Source: CAVSWN01 sp963770995
GTDB lineage: Bacteria; Acidobacteriota; Vicinamibacteria; Vicinamibacterales; CAVVIG01
NCBI GenBank assembly: GCA_963770995.1
Contig: CAVYRS010000002.1
Coordinates: 186,001 to 250,000, forward strand
Length of the DNA: 64,000 bases
Direction: 5' to 3'
Positions within the stretch are counted from its first letter, which is position 1. Every line of letters starts with the position of its first letter. Under the pieces are notes generated by a model. The model searched no databases and had not been told where the DNA came from. It worked only from the letters and a program-made list of their open reading frames with translations. The position numbers were made by a program, and so were the translations under genes. Positions 9,332-16,940 of the stretch are shown here, piece by piece.

Positions 9332-9381
9332 CACTATATAATCGAAATGTTTGGCATATCAAGCTAGGATTTTATATAGTG
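9332..9381. promoter_or_regulatory. Facing promoters overlapped by a perfect 10-bp inverted repeat (putative iron operator)
   Basis: CACTATATAA at 9332-9341 recurs exactly as its reverse complement TTATATAGTG at 9372-9381, 30 bases apart. The left copy contains TATAAT (9337-9342) pointing at the regulator gene; the right copy contains TATAAA on the minus strand pointing at the receptor operon. Each half-site thus covers a -10 box, a natural layout for dual repression by the DtxR-type protein. The motif differs from the IdeR and MntR boxes I know. The site is seen; protein binding is inferred. Confidence 0.6.
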
Positions 9382-9387
9382 AACGCC

Positions 9388-9915
9388 ATGGAAACCTGGA
9401 AGGAGTTCGACGCCAACGAGTTAACCCACAGTGCAGCGCATCACCTGCTCGCGATCTACGAGGTGGGTTTGCCGTACGGGGGCTGGGCGCGCGTCTCGGA
9501 TATTGCCCGTCAGCTTGACATCACGCGCGGAAGCGTCTCCGTCACGCTGCGCGTCTTGAAAAAGCGCGGGCTCGTCGAAACGGACGACCATCACATGGTG
9601 AAGCTGTCGGGTCGCGGCTTGAGAGCAGCGCAGGCGGTGATGGCGAAACGCGTGGTGGTCAAAGCCTTTCTCTCGGATGTGCTGAAGACCCCCGCGCCGC
9701 AAGCGGACATCGACAGCTGCAAGATCGAGCACCTGATCAGCGACGTGACAGGACAACGCCTCGCCCGATTCACGCGGTTCCTCACATCGGACGATCCCGT
9801 GGCACAAGCATTCCTCGCGCGTTTTCGCAGCACGCATGGTGAATGTCCCGCGAGTCGGACCTGCGATGTCTGCAAGGGACACTGCCTCGCCGACGAATTG
9901 GCGCGCGCCATCTGA
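9388..9915 (+). CDS. DtxR/MntR-type metal-dependent regulator with C-terminal cysteine cluster
   Basis: A 175-residue regulator beginning at ATG 9388. Residues about 15-75 form a winged helix of the iron-dependent repressor type ('RVSDIARQLDITRGSVSVTLRVLKKRG', residues about 33-60, then 'VKLSGRGLRAAQAVMAKR'). The middle 'DIDSCKIEHLISDVTGQRLARF' fits the dimerisation helices with metal-ligand candidates Cys and His. The tail 'GECPASRTCDVCKGHC' is CX5CX2CX3C, not part of canonical DtxR or MntR. It is transcribed away from the TonB operon and is followed after eight bases by a ferritin-like gene. It probably represses uptake when iron is replete; the cysteine tail may bind iron-sulphur or zinc (inference). 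Confidence 0.85.
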   Translation: METWKEFDANELTHSAAHHLLAIYEVGLPYGGWARVSDIARQLDITRGSVSVTLRVLKKRGLVETDDHHMVKLSGRGLRAAQAVMAKRVVVKAFLSDVLKTPAPQADIDSCKIEHLISDVTGQRLARFTRFLTSDDPVAQAFLARFRSTHGECPASRTCDVCKGHCLADELARAI

Positions 9916-9923
9916 GAACCGCC

Positions 9924-10382
9924 GTGAGTAGCCCTCGAACAGACGTCGTCAAGGATCTGAATCGCCTGATGGCCGAGGAGACCGAGGCGTTCCTGCGGTA
10001 TTTTCAAATGCGCTTCCGTGTTCAAGGGAGGGGCCGCCGCGCGGCGGAGAAATTCTTCGCGGAGGCGCTGCGAGAGACGCTGGAACACGCCGAAGCCCTT
10101 GCTCAACAAATTCAATCGCTCGGACACGTGCCGATCCTCCATCTCGATCTCGCACTGGACGGCGACCGAATCGGTGCAGAGGAAGCGCTGGCTGAGGCGA
10201 TCGAGATCGAGCAACAGGCGTTGGACGCGTACAAAGAGTTTCTGCCGCAGGTGGCAGGTGACCCGGTGTTGGAAGAGTTCATCCGGAAACAAATCGAGGT
10301 CGAGAGGGCACATCTGGAGGAACTGCACAAGGTGCTTCGCCTGCGCGGCTCGTTGGAATTGGTTGAAAAGCCCACCGAGTAG
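9924..10382 (+). CDS. Ferritin-like / bacterioferritin-type protein
   Basis: A 152-residue all-helical protein starting at GTG 9924, eight bases after the regulator stop. Ligand-like positions are present: 'LMAEETEAFLRYFQMRF', 'ETLEHAEALAQQIQ' (ExxH), 'IEIEQQALDAYKEF' and 'IEVERAHLEELHKVL' (ExxH). These match the ferritin/Dps/bacterioferritin superfamily di-iron centre. The usual haem-binding methionine of bacterioferritin cannot be assigned with confidence. Co-transcription with the iron regulator suggests storage or detoxification of iron, with the regulator controlling it too. It is shorter and more divergent than the ferritin at 3.8-4.3 kb. An alternative start lies upstream inside the regulator gene but lacks family similarity. 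Confidence 0.82.
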   Translation: MSSPRTDVVKDLNRLMAEETEAFLRYFQMRFRVQGRGRRAAEKFFAEALRETLEHAEALAQQIQSLGHVPILHLDLALDGDRIGAEEALAEAIEIEQQALDAYKEFLPQVAGDPVLEEFIRKQIEVERAHLEELHKVLRLRGSLELVEKPTE

Positions 10383-10420
10383 CTGGCGGCCGGCAATCGG
10401 GCTGAGCGCGGATACCGTTC

Positions 10421-10615
10421 ATGACAGTCGACCGAAAGACCCTGAAGCCATCTGCTTGGCAAGCCATCGACGCCGAAGCGTCGATGTTGATGAAGCGCGG
10501 CATGAGACTTGTCGGCGAAGCCAACCCAGAGGCCATCGCTGAGGCCTTGAGGGGCATACAGCATCGTCAGCCAGGATGTCGACACGAGCCTCCAACCGGC
10601 GTAGCATATGGCTGA
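10421..10615 (+). CDS. Small hypothetical protein, possibly a truncated TPR-type N-terminus
   Basis: A 64-residue frame ('MTVDRKTLKPSAWQAID', 'MKRGMRLVGEANPEAIAEAL') with helical, TPR-like character in its first 45 residues, then a low-similarity tail. It lies in the gap between the ferritin-like gene and the PEGA gene and overlaps the latter by 40 bases in another frame. It could be a remnant of a longer TPR protein or a chance frame. I recognise no family with confidence. Confidence 0.25.
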   Translation: MTVDRKTLKPSAWQAIDAEASMLMKRGMRLVGEANPEAIAEALRGIQHRQPGCRHEPPTGVAYG

Positions 10616-11625
10616 GCTTGGAGAATTCTGATCGAGTACGCAGCACCGGACGGTTTCCGCACCGCGTGGGCACTGCCTGCGTGGCCGTGCTGCTGTTGAT
10701 TACGGCTGCGGGCGCTGAGGGGCCACGGTCCGGCTCGGCTACCCTGACGGTAGACACCGACCCCGCCGGCGCGCATCTCTTCGTTGACGGCCGCTACGCG
10801 GGCCAAACGCCAAGAGAACTGTCAGGCTTGCCGATCGGCACCCACCGCATCAGGCTGGAAAAGCCGGGGTACCTCGAGAACTCACGCATCATCGACGTGC
10901 GCAATGCGCACTCCAGCCGCGTGCGCGTCACGATGACTCCGATTGGTGAGGCCGCGGAGCAAGTGATAAGCGGCAGCGGCGGTGCTGGCGGTCTGGCCTC
11001 GAATAAATGGCTCTGGGTTGGCGTGGCTGGAGCCGTCGGCGGGGTGGCTGCGGTCACGCTCACGGGCAAGACGAACGCTGCTCCGTCAATCGGCTCGGTG
11101 ACGGTCGATCCCCCGTCCGGGCTGCAGGGAGCGACAGACATCAGCTTCTCGGCAACAGGCGTGAGCGATCCGGACCGCGACACCTTGACCTACAACTGGG
11201 AATTCGGTGATGGCGCCACCGCCACGGGCGTCACGGCGACACATAAGTACGCCACGGCCGGAACATTCTCGGCCACCCTCAACGTGAGCGACGGGAAACA
11301 TACTGTTTCAGCACGCGGCTCCGTGGGCATTGTCTCCTTGACCGGCACGTGGCGCGGCAACAACGCACCGTACACGGTCACCATCACCCATGCGGGCTCA
11401 GTGGTGACGGTCGTATGGGACGATGTGTCTGGCGGTCTGAGCCGCCGCTGGACCGGTTCTGGCAGTGTGACGGCTCCCAGAAACATGTCGGTGGTGTTGA
11501 CTCCCGCGCTGAACGCAAGCAGTCCCCTCTCGTTGAGCGCAACGTTGGACTCGACTGGCAACGTTCTCACCGGAGCCGTGACCGGCTTCAGCATACCGTT
11601 CACCCTTGACGTGCGGCGACAATAG
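10576..11625 (+). CDS. Envelope protein: signal peptide, PEGA domain, membrane anchor, PKD domain
   Basis: A 349-residue secreted or membrane-anchored protein. A signal segment ('VAVLLLITAAGA', residues about 36-47) is followed by a PEGA domain (about 53-118: 'TVDTDPAGAHLFVDGRYAG', 'YLENSRIIDVRN'), a glycine-rich helix ('WLWVGVAGAVGGVAAVTL', about 145-163), a PKD fold (about 168-255: 'DRDTLTYNWEFGDGATATG') and a C-terminal beta domain ('LTGTWRGNNAPYTVTI'). The order resembles the 427-residue protein at 46.2-47.5 kb. The true start could be a later GTG (Val32). PEGA domains bind surface polymers in S-layer or peptidoglycan contexts; function here is unknown. Confidence 0.85.
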   Translation: MSTRASNRRSIWLSLENSDRVRSTGRFPHRVGTACVAVLLLITAAGAEGPRSGSATLTVDTDPAGAHLFVDGRYAGQTPRELSGLPIGTHRIRLEKPGYLENSRIIDVRNAHSSRVRVTMTPIGEAAEQVISGSGGAGGLASNKWLWVGVAGAVGGVAAVTLTGKTNAAPSIGSVTVDPPSGLQGATDISFSATGVSDPDRDTLTYNWEFGDGATATGVTATHKYATAGTFSATLNVSDGKHTVSARGSVGIVSLTGTWRGNNAPYTVTITHAGSVVTVVWDDVSGGLSRRWTGSGSVTAPRNMSVVLTPALNASSPLSLSATLDSTGNVLTGAVTGFSIPFTLDVRRQ

Positions 11626-11628
11626 ACC

Positions 11629-11999
11629 ATGATCGCTGCCATCCCTCCATCGGAACCGCCGCCCCCATCGACACCATCGGACCCGACGAAGTGAACGCGC
11701 TGATCTCGCGCGGCGAGGATCTCGTGATCGTCGACGTGCGCAACGCGCGAATCCTCGACAAGCAGGGATGGATCACCATGCCGTCCGCCACGCTGATTCC
11801 GCTCGAGGAGCTCGAGACACGCGCCGCTGAGCTCCCCAAGGACAAGCTGGTCGTGACGATGTGCATGGCGGGTTTCCGGTCGGAGCCGGCGCGAGAGTTC
11901 CTGAAGCGAAACGGTTTCGAGCGCGTCGAGATGGCACGCTTCGACGAGTACCTCGCGAAGGGACACCCGACCGTACCGCTCGAGCACCCGGCGAAGTAG
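11629..11999 (+). CDS. Rhodanese-like protein with a frameshift near its N-terminus
   Basis: The frame from GTG 11691 gives 102 residues with a complete rhodanese fold core: 'LVIVDVRNARILDKQGW', 'IPLEELETRAAELPKDK' and the active-site loop 'VVTMCMAGFRSEPAREFL' (CxxGxRS-type, catalytic cysteine). Upstream of the GTG the same frame reads 'APIDTIGPDEV', which looks like genuine family sequence but has no start codon. A start ATG at 11629, four bases after the PEGA gene stop, is in another frame ('MIAAIPPSEPPPPS'). A one-base indel in the C run at 11662-11666 would join them. Likely function: sulphur transfer or a phosphatase-like role; single-domain rhodaneses are hard to assign. Confidence 0.8.
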
Positions 12000-12022
12000 T
12001 TGCGATTTCAAAACCGACGTGG

Positions 12023-12064
12023 GGTCCGCCTTTAGGCGGACCTGAAGTCCGGCTGAAGCCGGGC
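12023..12064. repeat. Two-hairpin REP-like element, possible bidirectional terminator
   Basis: Hairpin one has stem GGTCCGCC/GGCGGACC around a TTTA loop (12023-12042). Hairpin two has stem GTCCGGC/GCCGGGC around TGAA (12047-12064). A short T run follows (CAGTTTTTG). It lies between the convergent rhodanese and VapC genes. Related hairpins occur at 57124-57143 and 61628-61670, so this belongs to a dispersed palindromic repeat family. Confidence 0.7.
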
Positions 12065-12161
12065 CACAGTTTTTGCCACCGATCCGTTCTCAGTTGGGTT
12101 GCAAGGCTGTCCGGTCGGCCTTCACCACCTCACCGACAAGAAACACGTAGAACGCCGCGCT

Positions 12162-12569
12162 CTACCATAGCGTGCGAACAGCAGCGCTCTTACGCATCGG
12201 CCGGTCAGAGGTGATGAGGGTCAGGTCGTGCAGCCGCGCCGTGGCAGCGATCAGACGATCAGCCGGATCCGGTGGAAACGCATCGCCCAACTGCTCCGAT
12301 TCGATCGCCACGTCCACCGTAAGTGGAAGCACTTCAAGGTGTGGAGATGCGGCGGCCGCGCGCAACCAAAGCGGCCACGGCCCGAAGCCTTTGTTCACGA
12401 CGATGCGACCGCGTGCGAGGTGCCATGAGGCTTCCTTCAGCGAAATCGCCGCGAGACCGACGTGCTCGTCCCCCGACACGGTACGCAATGCGGCGCGGGA
12501 ACGGCGGCTGAGACGCGGATCGTCCAGTACCGACCAGATCCACGCCTGCGTATCGAGCAGGTACCTCAC
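12162..12569 (-). CDS. vapC: PIN-domain toxin (VapC-type)
   Basis: A 135-residue PIN-domain ribonuclease. Acidic active-site positions are visible in 'RYLLDTQAWIW' (first Asp), 'ISLKEASWHLARGR' (Glu), 'PDPADRLIAATA' (Asp) and 'LTLITSDRPM' (fourth Asp). The GTG start at 12569 overlaps the antitoxin stop by four bases (GTGA), the standard toxin-antitoxin coupling. VapC toxins cleave tRNA or rRNA when freed from their antitoxin. The pair is downstream of the sulfatase-like gene and separated from the rhodanese by a hairpin element. Confidence 0.9.
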   Translation of the reverse strand: MRYLLDTQAWIWSVLDDPRLSRRSRAALRTVSGDEHVGLAAISLKEASWHLARGRIVVNKGFGPWPLWLRAAAASPHLEVLPLTVDVAIESEQLGDAFPPDPADRLIAATARLHDLTLITSDRPMRKSAAVRTLW

Positions 12570-12808
12570 AGCGCGTCGGTGAACCAGGCCTGCGGAGAAG
12601 CGATGGGGGCTTCGATGTCCCCCCGGACTCGCGCCGTGCCGGCGAGGCAGCCGACGAGCGCTCCGCCGCGACCGGTCGCGGCCCGGATGGGCACCAGCTT
12701 TGCGACCTCGCGGTCGCGGTTGAGGATGACAACGGTCTCGCCATTCGCCGCCCGGCGGATCAGTTCGCTCGCCCGGTCGCGAAATTTGCCGATCGTCACA
12801 CGTTTCAC
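12566..12808 (-). CDS. vapB: Phd/YefM-type antitoxin
   Basis: An 80-residue antitoxin. Its N-terminal half has the Phd/YefM DNA-binding fold ('MKRVTIGKFRDRASELIRR', then 'GETVVILNRDREVAKLVPI'), and its C-terminal tail ('DIEAPIASPQAWFTDAL') would wrap the toxin. It overlaps the PIN-domain toxin gene by four bases. It should autorepress the operon with the toxin as co-repressor. The region just upstream (12809-12857) holds the promoter; TTAGCCATCTTAGTTGG contains a short repeated TTAG(C/T) but I cannot define the operator. Confidence 0.88.
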   Translation of the reverse strand: MKRVTIGKFRDRASELIRRAANGETVVILNRDREVAKLVPIRAATGRGGALVGCLAGTARVRGDIEAPIASPQAWFTDAL

Positions 12809-12857
12809 GGTACCGATATCTTAGCCATCTTAGTTGGCCAAGTCCAGCTTCCGCCAC

Positions 12858-15299
12858 TTAGCGGATATAGCCCAGTGAGCGCAGCCGCTCGAGCTGCTCG
12901 GGCGTCAGCGCCGTCTTCGCACCGGGCTTGAACCTCTTCGCCAGCAGCTGATGATCTTTCCAGGTGTCCTCGAGGAACTTCGTGTACTTCTTCACGAGAT
13001 CGGGATGCTCGTCATTGACAGGCACGATGCAGATCGGGTCATTCCACAGGTCGAACAACAGGAGGGGCCACGGTCGCCGCCGGGTCGGATCTCTGTCCGG
13101 CGGGCCGATCAGCATCGACGCGCCCCAGCGTCCGTCGACGACCTCGAGTCGTCCTTCCAACTCGCGGGTCTCAGGGTTGCGTTCGAACATGTCGAGGATG
13201 ACAGGTTGTGGCGTCCAGCCGCGTTCGCCCCGCAGGAGAGGCGCGAGTGATCGTCCCTGGGAGACGTCGGCCTTGGGCAGGCCGGCCAGATCGAGGACCG
13301 TCGGCAGCAGATCGATCAGCGAGACGGCCGGTGCGAATCGCAGGCCGCCGGCGATACGCGCGGGCCAGGAGACGATTAGCGGGACACGACTGATCGATGG
13401 CCTGAACATCGGCGTCTCGAGCGCCCAGGCTGGAGGCGGCGCAGCCAGCATTCCAGCGGCCATGTCTATATCTGTTGCGTTATTGATGCTGTGGTCGGCG
13501 GTGACGATGAGGAGCGTGTTGTCCCATTCGCCGGTCGCTTTCAAGCGATCGATCAGCCGCCCGAGCTGGTAATCGTTGTGAGCGAGCGACTGGTCGTACA
13601 TGCCTTGCACCAACTGATAGAACGCGTGGCGGTCGATACCGGTGGTCTTGAATCCGGCGTCGAAAACGTCCCACCCGCCTGCGGCAACAAGTTGCTCACC
13701 CCATTGCAACAATCTCGCGCGCTGCTCGGGCGAGAGAAACAATCCGGCAAAGGCAGGATCGGGGTTGAACGGCCGATGCACATCCGTCGGCTGGAAGTGA
13801 ACCCAGTAAGGCAGGCCCTGATACGCCTCGCGCCAGCGCCAGAAGTCCTCGTGCAGTGCCACCGAGGAGGTTGACGTATTGGTGGACGCGGTGTCCCGCG
13901 TGACATCGGCGCCGCGTTCGAGACCACTGACCGAGGCGGCGTTCGGGTTCGAGGTGAAAACGGCTGTCCTGTACCCGACCTGGTGAAAATGCTCGGCCAT
14001 CGTGATCGCCTCTGCCGGCACGGGATCGGGCGCGCCGGAGACGTTCCCGAGGACGCTGTTATGGAGGGACGTCATGAACGAGGCGTTGGAGGGTTTGGTC
14101 CACTGCGAGCTGCTATACACGCGCTCGAAGACCGCGCCTTCCGCCGCAAGACGTTCGAGGTTCGGCGTCGTTCGCCGGCTGTAGCCGTACACGCTCATGT
14201 AGTCGGCGCCGGCGCCGTCGATGACGTAGAGAATCACGTTCGGCTTGCTGGTGCGCGCTGAGCCGCTCACCGTCGGCGTGGACCAGAACGCGACCGTCGC
14301 CGGAGTCGCTGCGTCTGCTTGGAGTGTCAGCGTGATGGTCTTGCCGGCAAACTCTTTGAGATTGACGACGCGGTCGGCCCATTGGTCCGGATTCGACCAG
14401 GACTCGTGAAGCAGCGTCTTGATGTCGGTCCCCGGCACGCGCGCAGCAACGCGAAACTCGGCGCTGGCGCCTCGCATGACACCCAACCCGACCTCGAGCT
14501 GTCCCCCGTCTGGCACCGCGACCTGAAAATCGATTCGGGCCGGCGCATGAACGAAGACGCCGCGTCGAGATCCGCCAGCCAATGGCAGCGTGCGAAAGCC
14601 GAGTCGCTCGCTGGCATAGACTGCCATCTTGGGCACGACGCCGATCGACAGGATGTCGATGCTGCTAGGCTCGGGAGCGACCAGTCGAAACCCGAACTGC
14701 CCCCACGAAACATCGTCAGTGGTGCGGCGACGCCAGTTGTCGGCCCGAAACTGGTAGGCGTGAATGGCCCCGTCTGACACCAGGGGGACGGCGTCACCGA
14801 GGCCTTCAAATGGATTGGGCGCGGCGGCGGCCACGCCGCGAGTCTCGCGAAGATTGAAGCCAATGGTCAGTCGACCCGCAGTGTTCGTGGCGCGCGCGCG
14901 GACAACCACGAGCGCCCAGTCATCCGGCCGCCAGTCGGAAACGTCGACATAGAAGAAACCGGGAAGGTCGTTCGAGCCGAGGCGCTTGCCTTCCGCCAGC
15001 GTCACGCGCAACGCCTCTCTGGTCTGCGTCAGTTGGACGGTGTTGTACGCACGATTCGCCGGCGCGGCCGCCTTCCATCCCGGCTGTGGTCGATCGAAGA
15101 GCCATTCGACGGTGGCCGGCATCGTCGTTGGCAGCGCCGAGCCCTCGATGCGTGCCGCCTCGAGATGATCCTCGAGGTGCAGCGGCATGTCGGCGGTCAG
15201 GACGCGCGAATCTTCGCCTGACCGGGCGCACGACGCGGTCCAAAGAATGACCGGCAGAACACACAGGGACAGGCGACCGGACGGACAACGAAACGGCAT
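12858..15299 (-). CDS. Sulfatase/alkaline-phosphatase superfamily enzyme, probable lipoprotein, Thr in the nucleophile position
   Basis: An intact 813-residue protein. The N-terminus has a hydrophobic stretch ending 'ILWTASCARSG', a possible lipobox. Residues about 60-345 are beta-rich and unassigned. The catalytic domain starts near residue 355 ('KPNVILYVIDGAGADYMSVYGY' in the + sense of the protein, residues about 354-375) with metal-binding aspartates, and 'SSQWTKPSNASFMTSL' stands where sulfatases have C/S-x-P-x-R. Threonine here resembles phosphoglycerol and phosphoethanolamine transferases or phosphodiesterases more than formylglycine sulfatases. 'LLIVTADHSINN' supplies the second metal site. 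The end 'LERLRSLGYI' is common in acidobacterial members. Substrate unknown. Confidence 0.85.
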   Translation of the reverse strand: MPFRCPSGRLSLCVLPVILWTASCARSGEDSRVLTADMPLHLEDHLEAARIEGSALPTTMPATVEWLFDRPQPGWKAAAPANRAYNTVQLTQTREALRVTLAEGKRLGSNDLPGFFYVDVSDWRPDDWALVVVRARATNTAGRLTIGFNLRETRGVAAAAPNPFEGLGDAVPLVSDGAIHAYQFRADNWRRRTTDDVSWGQFGFRLVAPEPSSIDILSIGVVPKMAVYASERLGFRTLPLAGGSRRGVFVHAPARIDFQVAVPDGGQLEVGLGVMRGASAEFRVAARVPGTDIKTLLHESWSNPDQWADRVVNLKEFAGKTITLTLQADAATPATVAFWSTPTVSGSARTSKPNVILYVIDGAGADYMSVYGYSRRTTPNLERLAAEGAVFERVYSSSQWTKPSNASFMTSLHNSVLGNVSGAPDPVPAEAITMAEHFHQVGYRTAVFTSNPNAASVSGLERGADVTRDTASTNTSTSSVALHEDFWRWREAYQGLPYWVHFQPTDVHRPFNPDPAFAGLFLSPEQRARLLQWGEQLVAAGGWDVFDAGFKTTGIDRHAFYQLVQGMYDQSLAHNDYQLGRLIDRLKATGEWDNTLLIVTADHSINNATDIDMAAGMLAAPPPAWALETPMFRPSISRVPLIVSWPARIAGGLRFAPAVSLIDLLPTVLDLAGLPKADVSQGRSLAPLLRGERGWTPQPVILDMFERNPETRELEGRLEVVDGRWGASMLIGPPDRDPTRRRPWPLLLFDLWNDPICIVPVNDEHPDLVKKYTKFLEDTWKDHQLLAKRFKPGAKTALTPEQLERLRSLGYIR

Positions 15300-15390
15300 C
15301 GGCTTGGACCCTCGTCGCCCGTCGCGGTTATTCGATTGTGGCGGATGGCGAGGGGAGCATACAGCAGGACTGCCGTTCCGGGACAGTCAC

Positions 15391-16881
15391 TCATTTCGGT
15401 TGCAATGCCGTCCGGTCGGCCTTTGCAACCTCACCGACAAAAAACGCGTAGAAGCGCGACGCCCGCTCGAGCCCGGGCGTCGAGATGGTGTCGAGCGTGT
15501 CGCCGCTGGTGTGATACATCGGGCCGGCGTGAATCGCCTGGACCCGCGGGACGCCGAGCGGAGCGTAGCCCCCGAGATCGCCGGCGGTCGAATTGGAAAA
15601 CTGCGGACGCAGGGCGAATCCATAGCGCTGCATGCCGCGCCTCGCGATGTCGGCGATGGCCGGCGCTTCGTTCGAGATCCCGAAACCCATCGGCTGCTCG
15701 CCCGCTTCGACGCGGAACGGATCGTTGCGGAAGTACAGCTGCGCGATGTGCTCGAGATTCAGCACGAGCACCGCTTTCTTCACGAGCATCCGGATTCATC
15801 GTCACCAGATTGCCGGGCCGTTCATGCCGCCGCCGTGATGGCCGCCGCTGGCGACGAAGAGCAGCGTTCGCTCCGGCTGTGGTGCCTTCGCGAAGTGACG
15901 CGCCAGCGCCACCAGCACCGCCAGACCGTCGCCGTTGTCTCCGGCGGCATCGAACCACCCGTCGGCGTGCGCGTTGACGATGACGATCTCGTCGCTCGCG
16001 GCGGCCCGGGACGATGCCGATCGTGTTGTGCCCCTGCAGGCCCTGACGCATTTCGGTGTCGAGCCTGATCGCGACGCGCAGAGTCCGCTGCCGCTCCCGC
16101 ACGCATTCGCGCGCTCCGCCACAGCCTTCAGGAATCGCCCGTCGTCGGTCCCGAGATTGAAGCAGGGCACGCCGCAGTTGCTGAAATCGCGGACGTGCAT
16201 GTTGCCGGCCTGCTCGACCACGTTGAGAACAGCGACGGCGCCGCGCTTCGCGAGCTCACGGGCGCGTTCCGTCGTTCTCGTGCGCTCGGAGAACGCACCC
16301 GCCTGCGGGTGCAGCGTCTGGACGGCGACCTTGCCTTTGACGTCCACATCGGGAAGCGTCGAATCGGTGGTGGCGCCGACGAAGACCAGCGGCGCCGTCG
16401 ATGGGACCGCTCTGAAGCTGCGATCCGCTCGTCGGAAACGCCGACTCGAGCACGACGTCACGACTGCCGGGTCCGGCTTCCGGCGTCGCGAGCAGTTTCA
16501 CTTCCCACGACTTCGGGTACCACGTCGGCCTGCGTGGAGGCATAGGTTTGCGTCTGCGGCGTCGCGCAGTCCGGCGGCCTTGAACTGCTGCAGCACCCAC
16601 GCGTGCGTCTCGTCGGCCGCGCGGAATCCGGTGATCCGGCCCCACGCCTTCTCGCCCCGCGCGCGATCGGCGCGCGAGATGCCGACGATGGCTTCGAGAT
16701 GTTTCCGCACGGCGGCGCCGGTCAGCTCGGCATGGCCCTCTTCGCCCGGTGGGACGATGGCCGGCGCCGGCTTGACCGTGGAGACATCGAGGATCGGGCG
16801 ATGCGGATCGCCGAGGCCCGTGGGCAAGGCCACGCCAAACCACGGCAGAGCAAGGCTGAGAAGCGCGTGTGAGAAACGCAT
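15391..16881 (-). pseudogene. M28-family metallopeptidase (aminopeptidase-like), broken by several frameshifts
   Basis: Read in pieces this is one M28 zinc peptidase of about 490 residues. ATG 16881 opens a signal peptide ('MRFSHALLSLALPWFGVA'). A PA-like insert follows ('GKVAVQTLHPQAG', 'NVVEQAGNMHVRDFSN'), then the catalytic part 'VNAHADGWFDAAGDNGDG' with H-x-D and the bridging Asp, 'TLLFVASGGHHGGGM', and the end 'GPMYHTSGDTLDTIS' with the last His ligand. At least five frame changes are needed (about 16.50, 16.46, 16.07, 16.03 and 15.80 kb). No in-frame stops interrupt the pieces and motifs are kept, so assembly or sequencing error is possible. Most M28 enzymes have Glu-Glu where this has His-His. 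Confidence 0.8.
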
Positions 16882-16924
16882 GACAGCTGGAGATGCTACC
16901 AGCTCCATCTGGTGGTGCAACTCG

Positions 16925-16930
16925 TATAAT
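16925..16930 (+). promoter_or_regulatory. TATAAT -10 box very close to the beta-helix gene start
   Basis: A perfect TATAAT ends ten bases before ATG 16941, so transcription would start within about four bases of the ATG and give a nearly leaderless mRNA. I see no good -35 at the right spacing. It lies just upstream of the divergent M28 peptidase start (16881). Confidence 0.4.
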
Positions 16931-16940
16931 TCGCCCACCT

